Under the pieces are notes generated by a model. That model saw only the letters and a program-made list of their open reading frames with translations. It ran no database searches and was not told the origin of the DNA. 64,000 nucleotides of DNA from Bordetella genomosp. 13 (GTDB taxonomy: Bacteria > Pseudomonadota > Gammaproteobacteria > Burkholderiales > Burkholderiaceae_B), in NCBI RefSeq assembly GCF_007679965.1, contig NZ_VEHL01000011.1:124001-188000 (forward strand), written 5' to 3'. The first letter of the stretch is position 1; every line of letters begins with the position of its first letter. Below, one piece after another: positions 62,816 through 64,000 of the stretch. A program made the translations under genes and the position numbers.

Positions 62816-63080
62816 CAGTGGCTAGGACTCGCACATACCGGGGACAGCTGACAGGTTAACCCATGTCCAGCCCTTGCGCGCCGGGGATATGCGACATTGC
62901 ATGCTGCGGCGCGACATCCTGAAAGCTTCCACGTGGCGGACTCGGCTTGCCGCTCCATTTAAGCGTCCCCTTTCCTGCAATGGGGCGGACCCACGGAAAA
63001 TAATGCCTCACGTGAAATACCCCCGAAGTCGAATCCATGCCCGACTTCGGAGGCAGTTCGACGAAGGCCGCGCTCCTGGA

Positions 63081-64000
63081 TCAGGAAGCCTTCTTTTCAC
63101 CGTCCTTGCCCTTGCCACCGAAGGGATAGGCGCCGCCGGCGGACTCGCCCGTCCTGGCCGGGATGAGCAGCGACAGGATCATGGTCACCGCCAGGATGGT
63201 GCCCGTGCCCAGCAGGGACCACATGACCGGGATCTTGTAGATGTCGATAAGCAACATCTTCGTCCCGATCAGCACCAGCACCAGGGCCAGGCCGTAGGGC
63301 AGCAGGTGGAACCGCTCGTGCATGCCGGCCAGCAGGAAGTACATGGCGCGCAGGCCCAGGATCGCGAAGACGTTGGAGGTCAGCACGATGAAGGGGTCGG
63401 TCGTGATCGCGAAGATCGCCGGGATCGAGTCCACCGCGAACACCACGTCGACGATGCCGATCAGCAGCACCACCACCAGCATGGGCGTGGCGATCTTCCT
63501 GCCATCGATCTTCGTGAAGAAACGCTCGCCGTCATAGTCGGGCGAAATCGTCAGCTTGCGGCGCACCCACTTCAGCGCAGGGTTGTTCTCCAGGTCGGGT
63601 TCCTGGCCCGCGGCCCACCACATCTTGATGCCGGTAAAGACCAGGAAGGCGCCGAAGACGTAGAGAATCCAGTGGAACTGCGCGATCAGCCAGGCCCCCA
63701 CCAGGATCAGGATGCCGCGCAGCACCAGCGCCAGCAGGATGCCGATCATCAGCACGCGCTTCTGGAACTCCGCCGGCACCGCGAAGTAGCTGAAGATCAG
63801 CAGGAAGACGAAGATGTTGTCGACGGCCAGCGCCTTCTCGACAAGGTAGCCGGTGATGAATTCCAGCGCCTTGTCATTGGCCAGTGCGCGTGCGGCCGCG
63901 TCCTCTCCCATGCCGCCCAGGCCCCACCACAGCAGGCCGACGAACACGAAACTGGTTGCCACCCAGATCAGGGACCAGACGGCGGCAGCGCGGATGGAGA
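63081..64000 (-). CDS. TerC family integral membrane protein (partial, 5' end outside window)
   Basis: The visible ~306 residues belong to a TerC-type membrane protein. LVEKALAVDNIFVFLLIFSYFAVP carries the conserved acidic-intramembrane motif, and IVDVVFAVDSIPAIFAITTDPFIV is the second half-repeat of the family. The frame continues to the right edge (AAAVWSLIWV...) with no start, so the N-terminus is missing. A hydrophilic loop with the ISPDYDGERFFTKIDGRKI stretch is also typical. TerC proteins are linked to tellurite resistance and to manganese export or metalation of exported proteins. A stem (CCGAAGTCG) follows the stop. Confidence 0.93.
   Translation of the reverse strand, partial: SIRAAAVWSLIWVATSFVFVGLLWWGLGGMGEDAAARALANDKALEFITGYLVEKALAVDNIFVFLLIFSYFAVPAEFQKRVLMIGILLALVLRGILILVGAWLIAQFHWILYVFGAFLVFTGIKMWWAAGQEPDLENNPALKWVRRKLTISPDYDGERFFTKIDGRKIATPMLVVVLLIGIVDVVFAVDSIPAIFAITTDPFIVLTSNVFAILGLRAMYFLLAGMHERFHLLPYGLALVLVLIGTKMLLIDIYKIPVMWSLLGTGTILAVTMILSLLIPARTGESAGGAYPFGGKGKDGEKKAS

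Overview
The window is GC-rich, densely packed bacterial DNA with long open frames on both strands. The gene content points to a betaproteobacterium of the Alcaligenaceae (Bordetella/Achromobacter type). Four tripartite-tricarboxylate (Bug/TctC-type) periplasmic receptors sit without their membrane partners, which is a hallmark of that family. LysR, IclR and AraC regulators are abundant, and a housekeeping block carries secG-tpiA-qor, ilvA, rpsO-pnp and pssA. No insertion sequence, prophage, plasmid origin or CRISPR array was seen.

Region by region. 1-11.6 kb: three short-chain dehydrogenases, two of them divergent from AraC regulators; a YceI protein; a three-gene molybdenum hydroxylase operon (2Fe-2S subunit, Tat-exported molybdopterin subunit, three-heme cytochrome c); and two LysR regulators. 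11.7-16.0 kb: a self-sufficient CYP116B-like P450 fused to its reductase and ferredoxin, a Bug receptor and a divergent IclR regulator. 16.1-23.6 kb: a compact block with overlapping start and stop codons coding for an FkbM-like methyltransferase, a phosphotransferase, a radical SAM enzyme, an asparagine-synthase-like ligase lacking its glutaminase half, an MGT-type glycosyltransferase, a CmcI-family protein, a second phosphotransferase with an odd insertion, and a NodB deacetylase. It reads like a small uncharacterised biosynthetic or glycoconjugate-tailoring cluster. 23.7-31.4 kb: a dicarboxylate symporter, a truncated hydrolase remnant, a TetR-controlled MFS pump, an MXKDX pentapeptide-repeat protein next to a YedY-like molybdoenzyme and its b-type cytochrome, a DJ-1/PfpI protein and a LysR regulator.

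31.5-42.1 kb: catabolic genes. These are a TfdA-like dioxygenase, an amidohydrolase, a 2-hydroxyacid dehydrogenase, an RraA-like aldolase, an aminotransferase, three Bug receptors, an IclR regulator and an MFS pump. A shared CATAA-N5-TTATG palindrome sits at two of the promoters. 42.4-48.6 kb: tRNA-Leu(GAG), a Kef-type antiporter, and a CocE-type hydrolase with an orphan ABC binding protein and a divergent LysR regulator.

48.7-64 kb: secG, tpiA, a quinone oxidoreductase, tRNA-Ser(UGA) with two small unknown genes, a ParB-like domain carried on a lipoprotein, a tRNA-Leu(UAA) gene interrupted in its anticodon by a 230-nt group I intron, a LuxR regulator, a PIN-domain protein, ilvA, two lipoproteins, pnp-rpsO, pssA and the 3' part of a TerC gene. 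The two most remarkable observations are the intron-split tRNA-Leu(UAA), spliced at the position known from cyanobacteria, and the 16-23 kb tailoring cluster.
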